Numbered from the stretch's first letter, positions 1-7,787 are shown. The stretch is 17,322 nt of DNA from Xanthobacteraceae bacterium (GCA_030037185.1 JASHRR010001089.1:1-17322); one strand, 5' to 3'. Numbers and translations: made by a program. Notes: generated by a model not told the origin, from the sequence alone.

Positions 1-1
1 C

Positions 2-1372
2 CGGTTGTCGGTGGCCACTGACGGCACCGTGTCGGGGGAAACAGAGCAGTTCGGGACTGGCTTGTTCGCATTGAATGTGCGCGCGGTTTCGGCGTCGCTG
101 CAGGCCACAGGGCTTGAGCAGTCCGCCGAGGAGTACCTGCGCCGCGCCAACGCGCCGGGGAAAGGCAGGTTCGAGATCGGCTCGTTGACTGATCTGAGCG
201 ATTCCCATTCCACACGCGCCCGGTTCGCCTACGACGCGCGCATGACCATCAAGCCGTCGATGAACTTCGCCATCCCCATCGGGCTCGGCATCCAGGCGCG
301 CCCAGGCGACTACGTGCTCGGTCCGCTTCTTCCCGGGCGCAAGCTGCCGTTCACTTGCCTCGCGGCAACCCAGGTCGAGGAGATCGAGCTGATATTTGCC
401 GAAGGCGTGCCGCTGCCGCAAAAGATCGACGATCGCCGGATTGAGACCAAGAGCTTCGTCTACACGGCCGAATACCGCCTGGAAAACCGCAGCCTCAAGG
501 TCCGGCGCGAGTTCGTTTCCCGAGTGCCGGGGCAAGTCTGCGCCGCCGAGGTCGAGGCCGAGATCGCGCAGCCCCTGCGCGACGTCTTTGTCAGCAACGC
601 GACGCGAATGGCGTTTCCGGCGCAACCGGCTCCGCAGCCGGCGCGGTCTCCAACAGTGCCGGCGGCGCAGCCTCCAATATCACAGACGGCGCTTGAGGCG
701 CTTGAGATCAAGCGCACTGCTGTGGTCGATCACCCGCTACGGGTCGATTTTCTCTATTCGATCAATCCCGATTGCTCATCGGTTGGCGTCACCGCCGTGC
801 GTACGCTCGAGGAGCCCAAGCACGGCAAGCTCACGGTCGGCAAAGGGTCGGGATTCAGCAGCTTCCCGAAGGACAATCCGCGCGAGGCGTGCAATCGCCG
901 CCGCAGCGAAGGCATGCTGATGTACTATCGGCCGGAAGCGGGATATCTCGGCCCCGATTCCCTGACCGTGGACGTCATCTATGGCAATGGAGCCTCGAGA
1001 AAACGACACTATGTCATCGCCGTCAATCCGAAACCGGCGCCGCTCGAACGCTCCGGCGCTGCCGCCGCCGGGCAGCAGACCCGGGTCGGATTCCTGACCA
1101 ACATCGACCCGGATTGCTCGTCGACCGGCTTCGCGAGCGTGCGCGTCGTCGAGGAGCCCACGCATGGCTCAGCAATCCTCAAAGATGATACCGGGTTCAC
1201 CAACTTTGCAAAGGACAACTCCCGCTTCGAGTGCAACAAGCAACGAAGCGACGGCACGGCGGTCCTGTATCGTGGCGAAGAGGCATATACCGGCAAGGAC
1301 TCCGTAACCGTTGAGATTGTCTACGTCGATGGCCGCGAGACCAGCGTGCATTATTCGATCGACGTGAAATAG
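2..1372 (+). CDS. DUF3857/transglutaminase-type envelope protein, C-terminal part, with two tandem Cys-containing beta domains
   Basis: The frame is open to the left edge, so the N-terminus lies outside the window; the first possible start in view is a TTG at 5, but I treat the gene as 5'-partial. Residues 1-205 (counted from that TTG) resemble the C-terminal half of rhizobial DUF3857/transglutaminase proteins, for example LPFTCLAATQVEEIELIFA and LKVRREFVSRVPGQVCA. A Pro/Ala-rich linker follows at about 204-225. Then come two homologous domains at about 245-342 and 360-455, each with a DCSS motif, a KDN..R..CN motif, a Y.G.DS.TV motif and a valine-rich last strand. Both carry a Cys pair 39 residues apart (C257/C296 and C371/C410), suggesting one disulfide per domain and an extracytoplasmic location. 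The repeat resembles the cadherin/Big-like domains of secreted rhizobial proteins. The protease-like transglutaminase core is not visible here. Function is unknown; an envelope role is inferred. Confidence 0.75.
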   Translation, partial: RLSVATDGTVSGETEQFGTGLFALNVRAVSASLQATGLEQSAEEYLRRANAPGKGRFEIGSLTDLSDSHSTRARFAYDARMTIKPSMNFAIPIGLGIQARPGDYVLGPLLPGRKLPFTCLAATQVEEIELIFAEGVPLPQKIDDRRIETKSFVYTAEYRLENRSLKVRREFVSRVPGQVCAAEVEAEIAQPLRDVFVSNATRMAFPAQPAPQPARSPTVPAAQPPISQTALEALEIKRTAVVDHPLRVDFLYSINPDCSSVGVTAVRTLEEPKHGKLTVGKGSGFSSFPKDNPREACNRRRSEGMLMYYRPEAGYLGPDSLTVDVIYGNGASRKRHYVIAVNPKPAPLERSGAAAAGQQTRVGFLTNIDPDCSSTGFASVRVVEEPTHGSAILKDDTGFTNFAKDNSRFECNKQRSDGTAVLYRGEEAYTGKDSVTVEIVYVDGRETSVHYSIDVK

Positions 1373-2020
1373 CGCGGATCAAACGGCAGGTCTTTAGCGG
1401 CAGCCACACTTGATGCGGCGACACCTAAGCCGCCGCGCCAAGCGACCGGGTGTTCGTCGGCCGGGCCGAGATTGGTGGCGCTTTCGAACCGCCGCCGCCG
1501 CCGTCAGGCCAACTAAGTAGGGCCAGCGCTTGGATTGTTTGAAAAGTCGACCTTCCGATAGGAGCCGCGTAGACCTCCGGACTTGCCCAGGTGTGCCAGG
1601 TGCAATTCGCAGTTCTACTTAGTTTATAAATGATGTCGGGACATCGCCCTTACGTAGCGACCACACGGTGTCGGAGCGGGCTCCTAGCGCCGTCGCGCGG
1701 CGGCGGCGCAGCCGATTGGCCCCGACGCAGATGAAATTGCCTTGGCTTCGCGCAGGTTTTGAACCTTAAGCAAGATGGCACGCGGCGGGTCGCGGTAGCT
1801 TTGCAGCTGTTGTTGGGGTGACCGGGACCATCTTTACCCATGCAGCCATGGCAAGTTCCGGTCCTCGATGCTTGGCGAGTCCGGGTGGAGACCGCACCTG
1901 CATTGCTTTGTCCACATTGAACCGCGCGAGGAACAGGGCTCATTCGCTAGAAATGACCACGGCCGTTGAACCGGCCTGCTCGGGCTTTAATAGCGGCTGT
2001 GATTACGCGCCGATGCTGGA
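1373..2020. other. Intergenic stretch without a recognisable gene
   Basis: About 650 bases lie between the two convergent genes. Short open frames occur on both strands (for example 1818-2201 + and 1650-1943 -), but their translations are rich in Arg, Pro and Cys and match nothing I know. They look like chance frames in GC-rich DNA. A 5-bp stem with a 6-base loop (GGCCG TTGAAC CGGCC) lies near 1962-1977, but it has no T-run, so I do not call it a terminator. Confidence 0.5.
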
Positions 2021-4210
2021 TCACCGGGTGCGATCTTGCCGCTGGGGAGCCGCCGGTAAATGGGCGTCGTGGCCGGCCGGTGCCGCAGCACCGCCCATCG
2101 TTCGCGCAGGCGAAGCCACCACCGTCGCGGGGGCCGAACTGATCGCCTCGCCGGTCACGATGACCTGCCCGACCATAAAGGGGTGCGGCGTGCAAGTGTA
2201 ATTATATGTCCCCGGCTGGTTAAAGGTGACGGTGGCGGTCTCACCGCCCTTGAGCATGCCCGTGTCCCAGCCACCCGCATCGGCACCCGCGGCATTGTGA
2301 GGTTGGAGGCCGCTGTTGCTGAAGGTGACAGTGCTGCCGGCCTCGATCGTGATACGTGGCGGAGTGAAGTTGTAGTCGATCATCCGCACGGCATTTGTCT
2401 TCTCGATTGGAACGCCGCCCTTGAGCAGGCCGGTGAAGCCGAACGTTACTTCGGTCGGCGGCGTAGGCGGAGCCTCGAACTCAGCGATACGGTTATTGGG
2501 GCTGCCTCGCAGCGAGAATGCCCAGACCATATCGCCATTCGCGGAAGCTGTTTGCGTAGCAAGGCCGCCCACCGCGATGGCGAGGTACTGAACGCCGTCG
2601 ATCTCGTAGGTGATCGCGGGGGCGTCCGCGCCGGCGCCGGTCTGCCAGTGCCACAATAGTTCCCCGTTGCGCGCGTCGTAGGCCTGGAACTCGCCGTCGG
2701 GTTCGCCGTGAAACAGCACGTCCGTAGCCGTGACCAGCGCGCCGCTGCCTTGGCCGATCGAATAGGGCATGCGTTTTTGCCATGCGATCTTGTTGGTGCG
2801 CGAGTCGACGGCCGTGAGCGTACCGGCGTATTTCGCGCCGAAAGCGGGCGGCGCCACTCGGCCGCTGCCAGGCGCGATGCGAGCCGCCGGCCGGTCCGCC
2901 GCGGTTACGTAGAAGTAATTCGTGCGCGGACTATAGGCCATCGGCGCCCAGTTGATGCCGCCGTTACCGCCGGGGGACATCAGGGTCGGGGTGTCCCAGG
3001 GCGCGCCGAAGATGCATTTGAGCACCCAGCCTTCAAGCGGCTGCGGACACTGCGGTATAACCGCATCGCCCCTGGGAAACGGCTGGGTTGCGGCGGTGGC
3101 GTTGCGCGGCTCCTGCTCGACCGGCCTCTCGTCGATGCCGATCAGCGGCTTTCCGTTAGTGCGATCGAGGATGTAAATCCAGCCGGTCTTGCACGCCTCT
3201 GCGATGCCCTTGCGCGTCTTGCCGTCGTACATCTGCTCGAACAGGACCACCGGGCTCGGGCAGTCGAAATCCCACAGGTCGTGATGCACCTGTTGGAAGT
3301 GCCAGGCATATTTGCCCTCCAGCGTCACCGCTACGATCGAGGAACTGAACAGATTGTCGCCCGGACGATTGGCGCCGACGCCAATGGCCTGCGGACCTGG
3401 CTGGCCGGTCGAGAAGTAGATGAGGCCGAGTTCCGGATCGATCGCCGGCGCCTGCCAGATATTCGCGCCACCCCGCTTCCATGCGTTGGCTTTGACGGGG
3501 TCGGGATCGTCAGGCTTCGGCCAAGTGTCGGAGCCGAACTCGCCGGGCCCAGGGACGGTCCAGAAGCGCCATTTCTCCCTGCCGGTCGTTGCGTCGAGCG
3601 CCGCGAGAAACCCGCGTGCCTGCCGATCGCCGCCGGAAATGCCCGAATAGACCACGCCATTGTGGAACAGCGGTGCGGCGGTGATGGTGTAACCATCCTG
3701 CCAGCGGGCAAGCTGGGTTCGCCAAACCTCCTTGCCGGTCTTGATGTCGAGGGCGACGAAATAGCCATCGAGCTGGCCAAGAAAAACCTTGCCGTCGCCG
3801 ACCGCAACACCGCGATTGTCCCAGCCACAGCACACCGTAGCGATGTTTTGCTCGATGGCGGAGCGGTGCTCCCATATGAGTGCGCCTGTCTTGCCGTCAA
3901 GCGCAAACACGTCGTCATTGCCGGTGGCGATGTAGAGGATGCCGTCTTTGACGACCGGCGTGCCTTCAAACGAATACTTTTGGCCGAGGCCCGACCCCAG
4001 GTGTACCACCCACGCGCCCTTGAGTTTCGTCACGTTGCTGCGGTCGATCTGGGCGAGCGTAGAATAGCGCGTGTTGTGCCAATCGCCGCCGATAGCAAGC
4101 CACTCCTCGCCCGCGGGCTTGCTCAGGTCGAGAGCCCGTTGCGAAAGCGCCGCTAGCGGGCAGGCCACGCAGCAGACCGCGATGACAAATGCTACACGAA
4201 TCCGACGCAC
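2021..4210 (-). CDS. Secreted PQQ-dependent dehydrogenase with fused C-terminal cupredoxin domain
   Basis: Predicted 729 residues. It starts at a GTG preceded by AAGGAGG five bases upstream. Residues 1-23 form a signal peptide (MRRIRVAFVIAVCCVACPLA, then ALSQR). Residues about 30-575 are a quinoprotein eight-bladed propeller: GDWHNTRYSTLAQI near the N-terminus, the adjacent Cys127-Cys128 pair in ATVCCGWDNRG, repeated W-type blade motifs (for example ALDATTGREKWRFW), and DLWDFD with the likely catalytic Asp314. Residues about 605-687 form a plastocyanin-like cupredoxin with a full type-1 copper set: His638 (QPHN), Cys673, His676 and Met679 (YTCTPHPFMV). The protein should oxidise an alcohol or sugar in the periplasm and pass electrons to the copper site instead of a fused haem c; the substrate cannot be read. 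Positions that hold Glu and Asn metal ligands in methanol/ethanol dehydrogenases appear as Asp195 (GGDRQARG) and Gln270 (STGQPGP). No cytochrome c or PQQ biosynthesis gene is adjacent. The last 40 residues are low-complexity Ala/Pro. Confidence 0.9.
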   Translation of the reverse strand: MRRIRVAFVIAVCCVACPLAALSQRALDLSKPAGEEWLAIGGDWHNTRYSTLAQIDRSNVTKLKGAWVVHLGSGLGQKYSFEGTPVVKDGILYIATGNDDVFALDGKTGALIWEHRSAIEQNIATVCCGWDNRGVAVGDGKVFLGQLDGYFVALDIKTGKEVWRTQLARWQDGYTITAAPLFHNGVVYSGISGGDRQARGFLAALDATTGREKWRFWTVPGPGEFGSDTWPKPDDPDPVKANAWKRGGANIWQAPAIDPELGLIYFSTGQPGPQAIGVGANRPGDNLFSSSIVAVTLEGKYAWHFQQVHHDLWDFDCPSPVVLFEQMYDGKTRKGIAEACKTGWIYILDRTNGKPLIGIDERPVEQEPRNATAATQPFPRGDAVIPQCPQPLEGWVLKCIFGAPWDTPTLMSPGGNGGINWAPMAYSPRTNYFYVTAADRPAARIAPGSGRVAPPAFGAKYAGTLTAVDSRTNKIAWQKRMPYSIGQGSGALVTATDVLFHGEPDGEFQAYDARNGELLWHWQTGAGADAPAITYEIDGVQYLAIAVGGLATQTASANGDMVWAFSLRGSPNNRIAEFEAPPTPPTEVTFGFTGLLKGGVPIEKTNAVRMIDYNFTPPRITIEAGSTVTFSNSGLQPHNAAGADAGGWDTGMLKGGETATVTFNQPGTYNYTCTPHPFMVGQVIVTGEAISSAPATVVASPARTMGGAAAPAGHDAHLPAAPQRQDRTR

Positions 4211-4222
4211 GCGCTCCTCCTT
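4203..4222 (-). promoter_or_regulatory. Ribosome binding site that fixes a GTG start for the PQQ dehydrogenase
   Basis: Read on the minus strand, AAGGAGG lies five bases before GTG CGT CGG. No upstream ATG is in frame with a comparable site, and the following residues give a proper signal peptide, so the GTG is the likely start. Confidence 0.7.
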
Positions 4223-4244
4223 GTTGACCTTCGCATCCTTGCAT

Positions 4245-4377
4245 TTATTTTGACTTGAGCAAGCGGGTCACGCGTTTGAGCATATAGAGGGCCAGGCCCG
4301 CCAGCACGTCAAGCTTCTTCGCCTCCGATAGTCGATGAAATTGGTTTGAGTGCGAAGGCTTGCATGCTAGGGAGCTA
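4245..4377 (-). pseudogene. Possible C-terminal fragment of an unknown gene
   Basis: On the minus strand, an open frame ending in TAA at 4245 reads SEAKKLDVLAGLALYMLKRV and ends in TRLLKSK. The helical, Lys/Leu-rich tail looks like real protein, but there is no convincing start codon or ribosome site. The frame is lost upstream near 4380. It ends 34 bases before the PQQ dehydrogenase start and overlaps that gene's presumed promoter region. It may be the end of an old neighbouring gene; I do not recognise the family. Confidence 0.25.
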
Positions 4378-4440
4378 GCTGGCCCAGGGCAGCTCAGCTC
4401 GGCGCTTCCATCCTTGGCACTCTGTCGCCAACACCTCGAA

Positions 4441-4576
4441 TCATATTGACGCTAGGTCCTCTCCCGAGGACCGGCATCTCTTGTCGTAGAGCAGATAGAA
4501 GCGGTAGTCAGGCCTTTGCGTTGCGATCGAGCTTTCTCTGAAAGATCCTGATCTTCCCCGGTGTTGCCAGACTCAT
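4441..4576 (-). pseudogene. 5' fragment of a group II intron reverse transcriptase (ltrA-like)
   Basis: From ATG at 4576 the minus strand reads MSLATPGKIRIFQRKL and DRNAKA, then, after a stop and frame change, PDYRFYLLYDKRCR. This is the characteristic N-terminus of rhizobial group II intron maturases (family pattern MSL.TPEKIR.LQRKLY.KAKAEP..RFYLLYDK). Only about 45 of the usual 400 or more residues remain, and the frame terminates at 4441. No reverse transcriptase core (YADD) or intron domain V is seen downstream. It is therefore a dead, truncated copy. Assignment is from recalled family consensus, not a search. Confidence 0.6.
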
Positions 4577-4582
4577 CGTCAA

Positions 4583-4726
4583 TCACCTGATCCTCTCTCT
4601 CGTCAAAAGCGTACCAGAAGTCAGGGACCTTCCCTCCCCCAGTGACCCGGCTTCATCGGCCAGATCTTCGTCGATGCGCAGGAGGAACGCATGGAACTTG
4701 GCGGTCCAGCAACGCCTGTGGCACAT
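4583..4726 (-). pseudogene. Fragment of a transposon-associated Cys-rich protein
   Basis: An ATG at 4726 (-) opens a 47-codon frame beginning MCHRRCWTAKFHAFLLRIDE and continuing DLADEAGSLGEG. The CWTAKFHAFLLRIDEDLA segment resembles the start of a zinc-finger-like accessory protein often found beside rhizobial transposases. Homology seems to stop after about residue 27; the rest is probably intron or unrelated DNA. The stop is six bases before the maturase fragment's ATG, so the two pieces form one block of mobile-element debris. Confidence 0.4.
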
Positions 4727-4865
4727 TGAGGGCTGGGTAGGACGATGGCGCGTATCGGGCTTCGAATGATGCCGCCGTTTCCATCGTTCGTCCTAAGATT
4801 CCGCACGGCGGGTCTTCCCTCGGCGCGATTGGCCCGAGCGTTCGATGTTGGGCAACGCAAGGCCG

Positions 4866-5051
4866 TCACCCGCAATGGGTGGCTGAGCCGGCTTGGGTCG
4901 TCGGTAGCAAAGTTGGCGCGACCTGTTCCGCAATCCGGCGCAGCATCGACTCAAGCTTTACCGGATCGACGTTGTCAGCGGCCATCAAAGTACGAATGAG
5001 TGGATCGGATAGCGCGCCGTTCATCGTCAATTCTTCGATCGATGTTCTCAT
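4866..5051 (-). CDS. Small conserved-looking 61-residue protein downstream of the Old Yellow Enzyme
   Basis: The minus strand has ATG at 5051 with AAGGG seven bases upstream, and a 61-residue frame: MRTSIEELTMNGALSDPLIR, then TLMAADNVDPVKLESMLRRI and a short Pro/Thr-rich tail. Composition is protein-like (an acidic/amphipathic helical stretch with a DPVKLE turn), unlike the shadow frames around it. I have a general recollection of similar 50-60-residue rhizobial proteins of unknown function. It starts 40 bases after the Old Yellow Enzyme stop on the same strand, so the two are probably one transcript. The same frame stays open upstream inside the reductase gene, which could mislead a gene finder into calling a 214-residue protein. 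No function can be named. Confidence 0.65.
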   Translation of the reverse strand: MRTSIEELTMNGALSDPLIRTLMAADNVDPVKLESMLRRIAEQVAPTLLPTTQAGSATHCG

Positions 5052-5091
5052 TGAATGTCCCTTCTCGATTCCGGTCACGATACATTGGTGT

Positions 5092-6201
5092 TCACGGCAG
5101 AAATGGATAGTCAGTGAAGCCTTTATCTTCCCCGGCATAGAATGTTGCCTGGTCCGGTACATTGAGCGAAGCATTGATCCGATACCGCTGCGGCAGATCC
5201 GGATTGGCGAGAAAGCGGCTGCCGAAAGCAACGAGATCAGCTTCGCCGCCGTCAATGGCTGCATTGGCGCTGTCGAGATCGAAGCCGCCATTAACGATAT
5301 AGGTGCGATTGAACTTCCGGCGCAGCAGCGGCGAGAGGCGCTTGGCGCCATCGGCCAGCGGATCGACCACGTGAAGGTAGACGATACCAAGCCTGTTGAG
5401 CTGCTCGGCGAGGTACGAAAAAGTCTGGACCGGATCAGTATCCGACATCGAGTTGAAGGTGCCGTTTGGGGATACGCGATAGCCCACGCGATCGCTGCCC
5501 CAGACATCAATCACGGCCTTGGTGACTTCAATCGGCAGCCGCGCGCGGTTTTCGACTGTGCCGCCATAGGCGTCTGTGCGCCTGTTGGTGCCGTCGCGGA
5601 GGAATTGATCCAGCAGATAGCCGTTCGCACCGTGCAACTCAACACCGTCGAAGCCGGCCCTCTTGGCATTCTCGGCACCCCTGCGGAATTGCTCGACGAT
5701 GCCTGAAACCTCAGCAAGCGTCAGCGTCCGCGGCGTCACCATCTTCTGCGGACCCTTGGCCGTGATCACTTGGCCCTGCGCGGCTATTGCCGAGGGCGCA
5801 ACCGGAAGCTCGCCGCCATGGAAATCCGGATGCGAGATACGTCCGACATGCCACAGCTGGAGAAAGATTTTGCCGCCGGCACCATGCACCGCCTCGGTAA
5901 TTCTCGCCCAGCCGGTAACCTGCTCCGCCGAATGGATGCCCGGCGTGCGGATGTACCCCACTCCCTGGGGGCTGACCTGCGTCGCTTCGGTGACGATCAA
6001 TCCAGCTGAGGCGCGCTGCGCATAGTAGGTTGCGGCAAGCGGATTCGGCACGTTGCGTTCGAGCGCGCGGCTGCGCGTCATAGGCGCCATCACCAGGCGG
6101 TTGGTGAGTTCGATATTGCCCAATCGGTATGGCAGAAACAGCGGCCTGAACGTCGGCTCAGGCTGAGGACGGCGCTTTGCGGCGGCGGCATTCACCTGCA
6201 T
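5092..6201 (-). CDS. Old Yellow Enzyme family alkene reductase (NADPH, FMN)
   Basis: 369 residues from ATG at 6201, chosen because AGGAG lies eight bases upstream; an in-frame ATG at 6243 would add 14 residues but has a poor ribosome site and lies nearer the operator. The protein is a single FMN-binding TIM barrel of usual OYE length. MAPMTRSRA at 38-46 is the flavin-binding segment, FLQLWHVGRISHP at 113-125 contains the flavin-contacting Gln115, and ELHGANGYLLDQFL carries the His190/Asn193 substrate pair and Tyr195 proton donor. TDAYGGTVENRAR (209-221) and FGSRFLANPDLPQRY (326-340) bind the FMN phosphate. OYEs reduce activated C=C bonds of enones, maleimides and nitro-compounds in the cytoplasm. 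A divergent TetR gene and a shared operator suggest induction by electrophiles, as in NemR/NemA. The closest named relative is probably NemA, but the substrate is unproven. Confidence 0.93.
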   Translation of the reverse strand: MQVNAAAAKRRPQPEPTFRPLFLPYRLGNIELTNRLVMAPMTRSRALERNVPNPLAATYYAQRASAGLIVTEATQVSPQGVGYIRTPGIHSAEQVTGWARITEAVHGAGGKIFLQLWHVGRISHPDFHGGELPVAPSAIAAQGQVITAKGPQKMVTPRTLTLAEVSGIVEQFRRGAENAKRAGFDGVELHGANGYLLDQFLRDGTNRRTDAYGGTVENRARLPIEVTKAVIDVWGSDRVGYRVSPNGTFNSMSDTDPVQTFSYLAEQLNRLGIVYLHVVDPLADGAKRLSPLLRRKFNRTYIVNGGFDLDSANAAIDGGEADLVAFGSRFLANPDLPQRYRINASLNVPDQATFYAGEDKGFTDYPFLP

Positions 6202-6263
6202 GAGGGTTGCTCCTGATGAGCTGAGACAGTTGAAGGAAAGCATCAGTTGCGGCTACCTTGCGG

Positions 6264-6302
6264 TACCGGTCGGTAACACCACATCATAGTTACTGACCGG
6301 TA
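6264..6302. promoter_or_regulatory. Two-armed inverted repeat, probable TetR operator pair
   Basis: Left arm TACCGGTCGGTAAC (6264-6277) and right arm GTTACTGACCGGTA (6289-6302) are reverse complements at 13 of 14 positions, separated by 11 bases. Each arm is itself an imperfect palindrome around ACCGGT or GACCGG, as expected for a dimeric TetR protein. The repeat lies 63 bases upstream of the preferred reductase start and 30 bases upstream of the TetR start, so one bound complex could silence both promoters. Confidence 0.8.
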
Positions 6303-6331
6303 ACACCCGTGTCAAGTGGGAGCCTCTCGAA

Positions 6332-6940
6332 ATGACTGCTCCAGCCGCTGCAACTCCCGACAAAGACGGTCGGATTCCGCCCCGTGCTCGGATCCTTATG
6401 GCCGCTGCCGACCTGTTTTACCGGCACGGAATCAGGGCCGTCGGCGTCGAGGCGATCGCGGAGGCAGCCGACACAAATAAAATGACGCTTTACCGGCATT
6501 TTGCCTCGAAGGACGAGTTGGTCGCGGAGTATCTGCGCCAATCGGCGCAGGCGGCGGATGGGTGTTGGGAACGGTTTGCGCAGGCACACCCAGGCGATCC
6601 GCTCGCTCAGCTCTGCGCTTGGCTCGAGGAGATGGCCCGTCACCTCGCTGAACCGAACGAGCGCGGCTGCGCGCTCGCCAACGCCGCGATCGAGTTGCCC
6701 GAGAAAGATCACCCCGCCCGGCGGGTCATCGAGGAATACAAGAAGGCGCAGCGGACGCGACTGGCGCGGCTGGCCGAACAGGCCGGCTTGAGTGAGCCCG
6801 AGATTCTAGCCGACAAGCTGCATCTCCTTCTGGAGGGAGCCCGCGTTACCGCGCAGAGCGTCGGTACGGAAGGACTCGCAGCGCGCCTCTTGCAGATGGG
6901 CAAGGCGATGATTGCCGCTCACAGGCGTCGTCGCCGATAG
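6332..6940 (+). CDS. TetR family transcriptional regulator, divergent to the Old Yellow Enzyme
   Basis: 202 residues, typical for the family. The N-terminal helix-turn-helix spans about residues 15-60 (ARILMAAADLFYRHGIRAVG, then IAEAADTNKMTLYRHFASKD). The C-terminal ligand-binding half contains NERGCALANAAIEL. GGGAG lies about ten bases before the ATG. Cysteines are at 78, 95 and 113; Cys113 sits in the ERGC motif at the domain core, a candidate sensor for electrophiles by analogy with NemR, but this is inference. The very basic C-terminus ends in six arginines after AAH. The gene is divergent from the reductase, with the inverted repeat between them, which strongly suggests local repression and autoregulation. 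Confidence 0.9.
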   Translation: MTAPAAATPDKDGRIPPRARILMAAADLFYRHGIRAVGVEAIAEAADTNKMTLYRHFASKDELVAEYLRQSAQAADGCWERFAQAHPGDPLAQLCAWLEEMARHLAEPNERGCALANAAIELPEKDHPARRVIEEYKKAQRTRLARLAEQAGLSEPEILADKLHLLLEGARVTAQSVGTEGLAARLLQMGKAMIAAHRRRRR

Positions 6941-7787
6941 AACCCGCGCCCCCGGGTCGCAGATCGAAGCTCTGTGGCTCAGGTCAACCTGGCTGAGGCC
7001 GAATCAACGCGCGGCGACATGGCACCTCTGCCGGCATGCTTGCGCACACCGGCAAGTGCTACGGATGAACCGCGAACACACGAGGCGCAGATGTGCGAAC
7101 ATTTAGGAAAGCAGATATGGTCTGTGGCAAACCGCAAATTCCGGTGGTCACCAGCGACAATCACGTCCGTCCCAAGGAAAAGCCAGGTCGCGGACGTGAC
7201 GTACCAACCTACGATGCCGTGAGACGTATCCGATATCGCGGCGAACATCCCTTTTTTGCAGGAGCATTTCCCGTTCGTGTTGAACCGGGAAGGACTTGCT
7301 CGATGGCGATGCCGAGTCGGCCCCCGAGCCGCTCACAGAGCCCGGCGTGAGGTCGTTGCCGCTCAGCCGATTGCGAATGTCCTGCGCGGCGCGCACCTCC
7401 CATCGCCCGCGCGAACTGGCGCTCGAAGCGCCTGCACTGTCTGATATGATTCGCTCCAGACCGGAGCCGAGGCTGGTTGCGCCACCCCCGCGGCGAACCG
7501 ACTGCATCGAGCGCACCGGCGCCGCCACCGTTGCGAACGACAAGTCCGTGGTGGCAAGCGCGCAAATCCCGGATGACGGACCGCATGTCGGTCATTGGAA
7601 CTGTCAGCAAGCGCGATGTTCTGGCGCGAGAAACTCCCCTTGGAGAAACGATCTTTCCAGAAATCCTCCTTGCGCATGAATACCCAAACCCCATAGCGGC
7701 CGTTTTCTTCGAACACGGCTGCTGGCGCGCCCAGGCTGCGCGGGCAGGGGCCGCTCATCCTCGCAGCGAAAGTCAGCAGCGCTGCAA
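6941..7787. other. Unassigned 850-bp stretch, possibly degraded coding DNA on the minus strand
   Basis: No confident gene. Three overlapping minus-strand frames (7148-7543, 7209-7694, 7363-7803) stay open, and none is clearly favoured. One begins at a GTG overlapping the end of the P-loop gene and reads like a signal peptide (MGRRLIAALLTFAARMSG), then ENGRYGVWVFMRKEDFWKDR, before turning Arg-rich. Another frame further on is Ser/Gly/Ala-rich and more protein-like. A secreted protein gene broken by frameshifts would explain this, but I recognise no family. Confidence 0.3.

Noticed and set aside
1962..1977. Stem-loop downstream of the PQQ dehydrogenase stop
   Set aside because: Only five base pairs and no T-run, so it is not good evidence for a terminator.
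2708..4156. 482-residue open frame on the + strand
   Set aside because: It is the exact antisense of the PQQ dehydrogenase, has Arg/Ala/Asp-rich composition without known motifs, and arises from GC-rich codon bias.
4866..5510. 214-residue minus-strand frame overlapping the Old Yellow Enzyme
   Set aside because: Only its last 61 codons (from the ATG at 5051 with a ribosome site) look like protein; the rest is an out-of-frame reading of the reductase.
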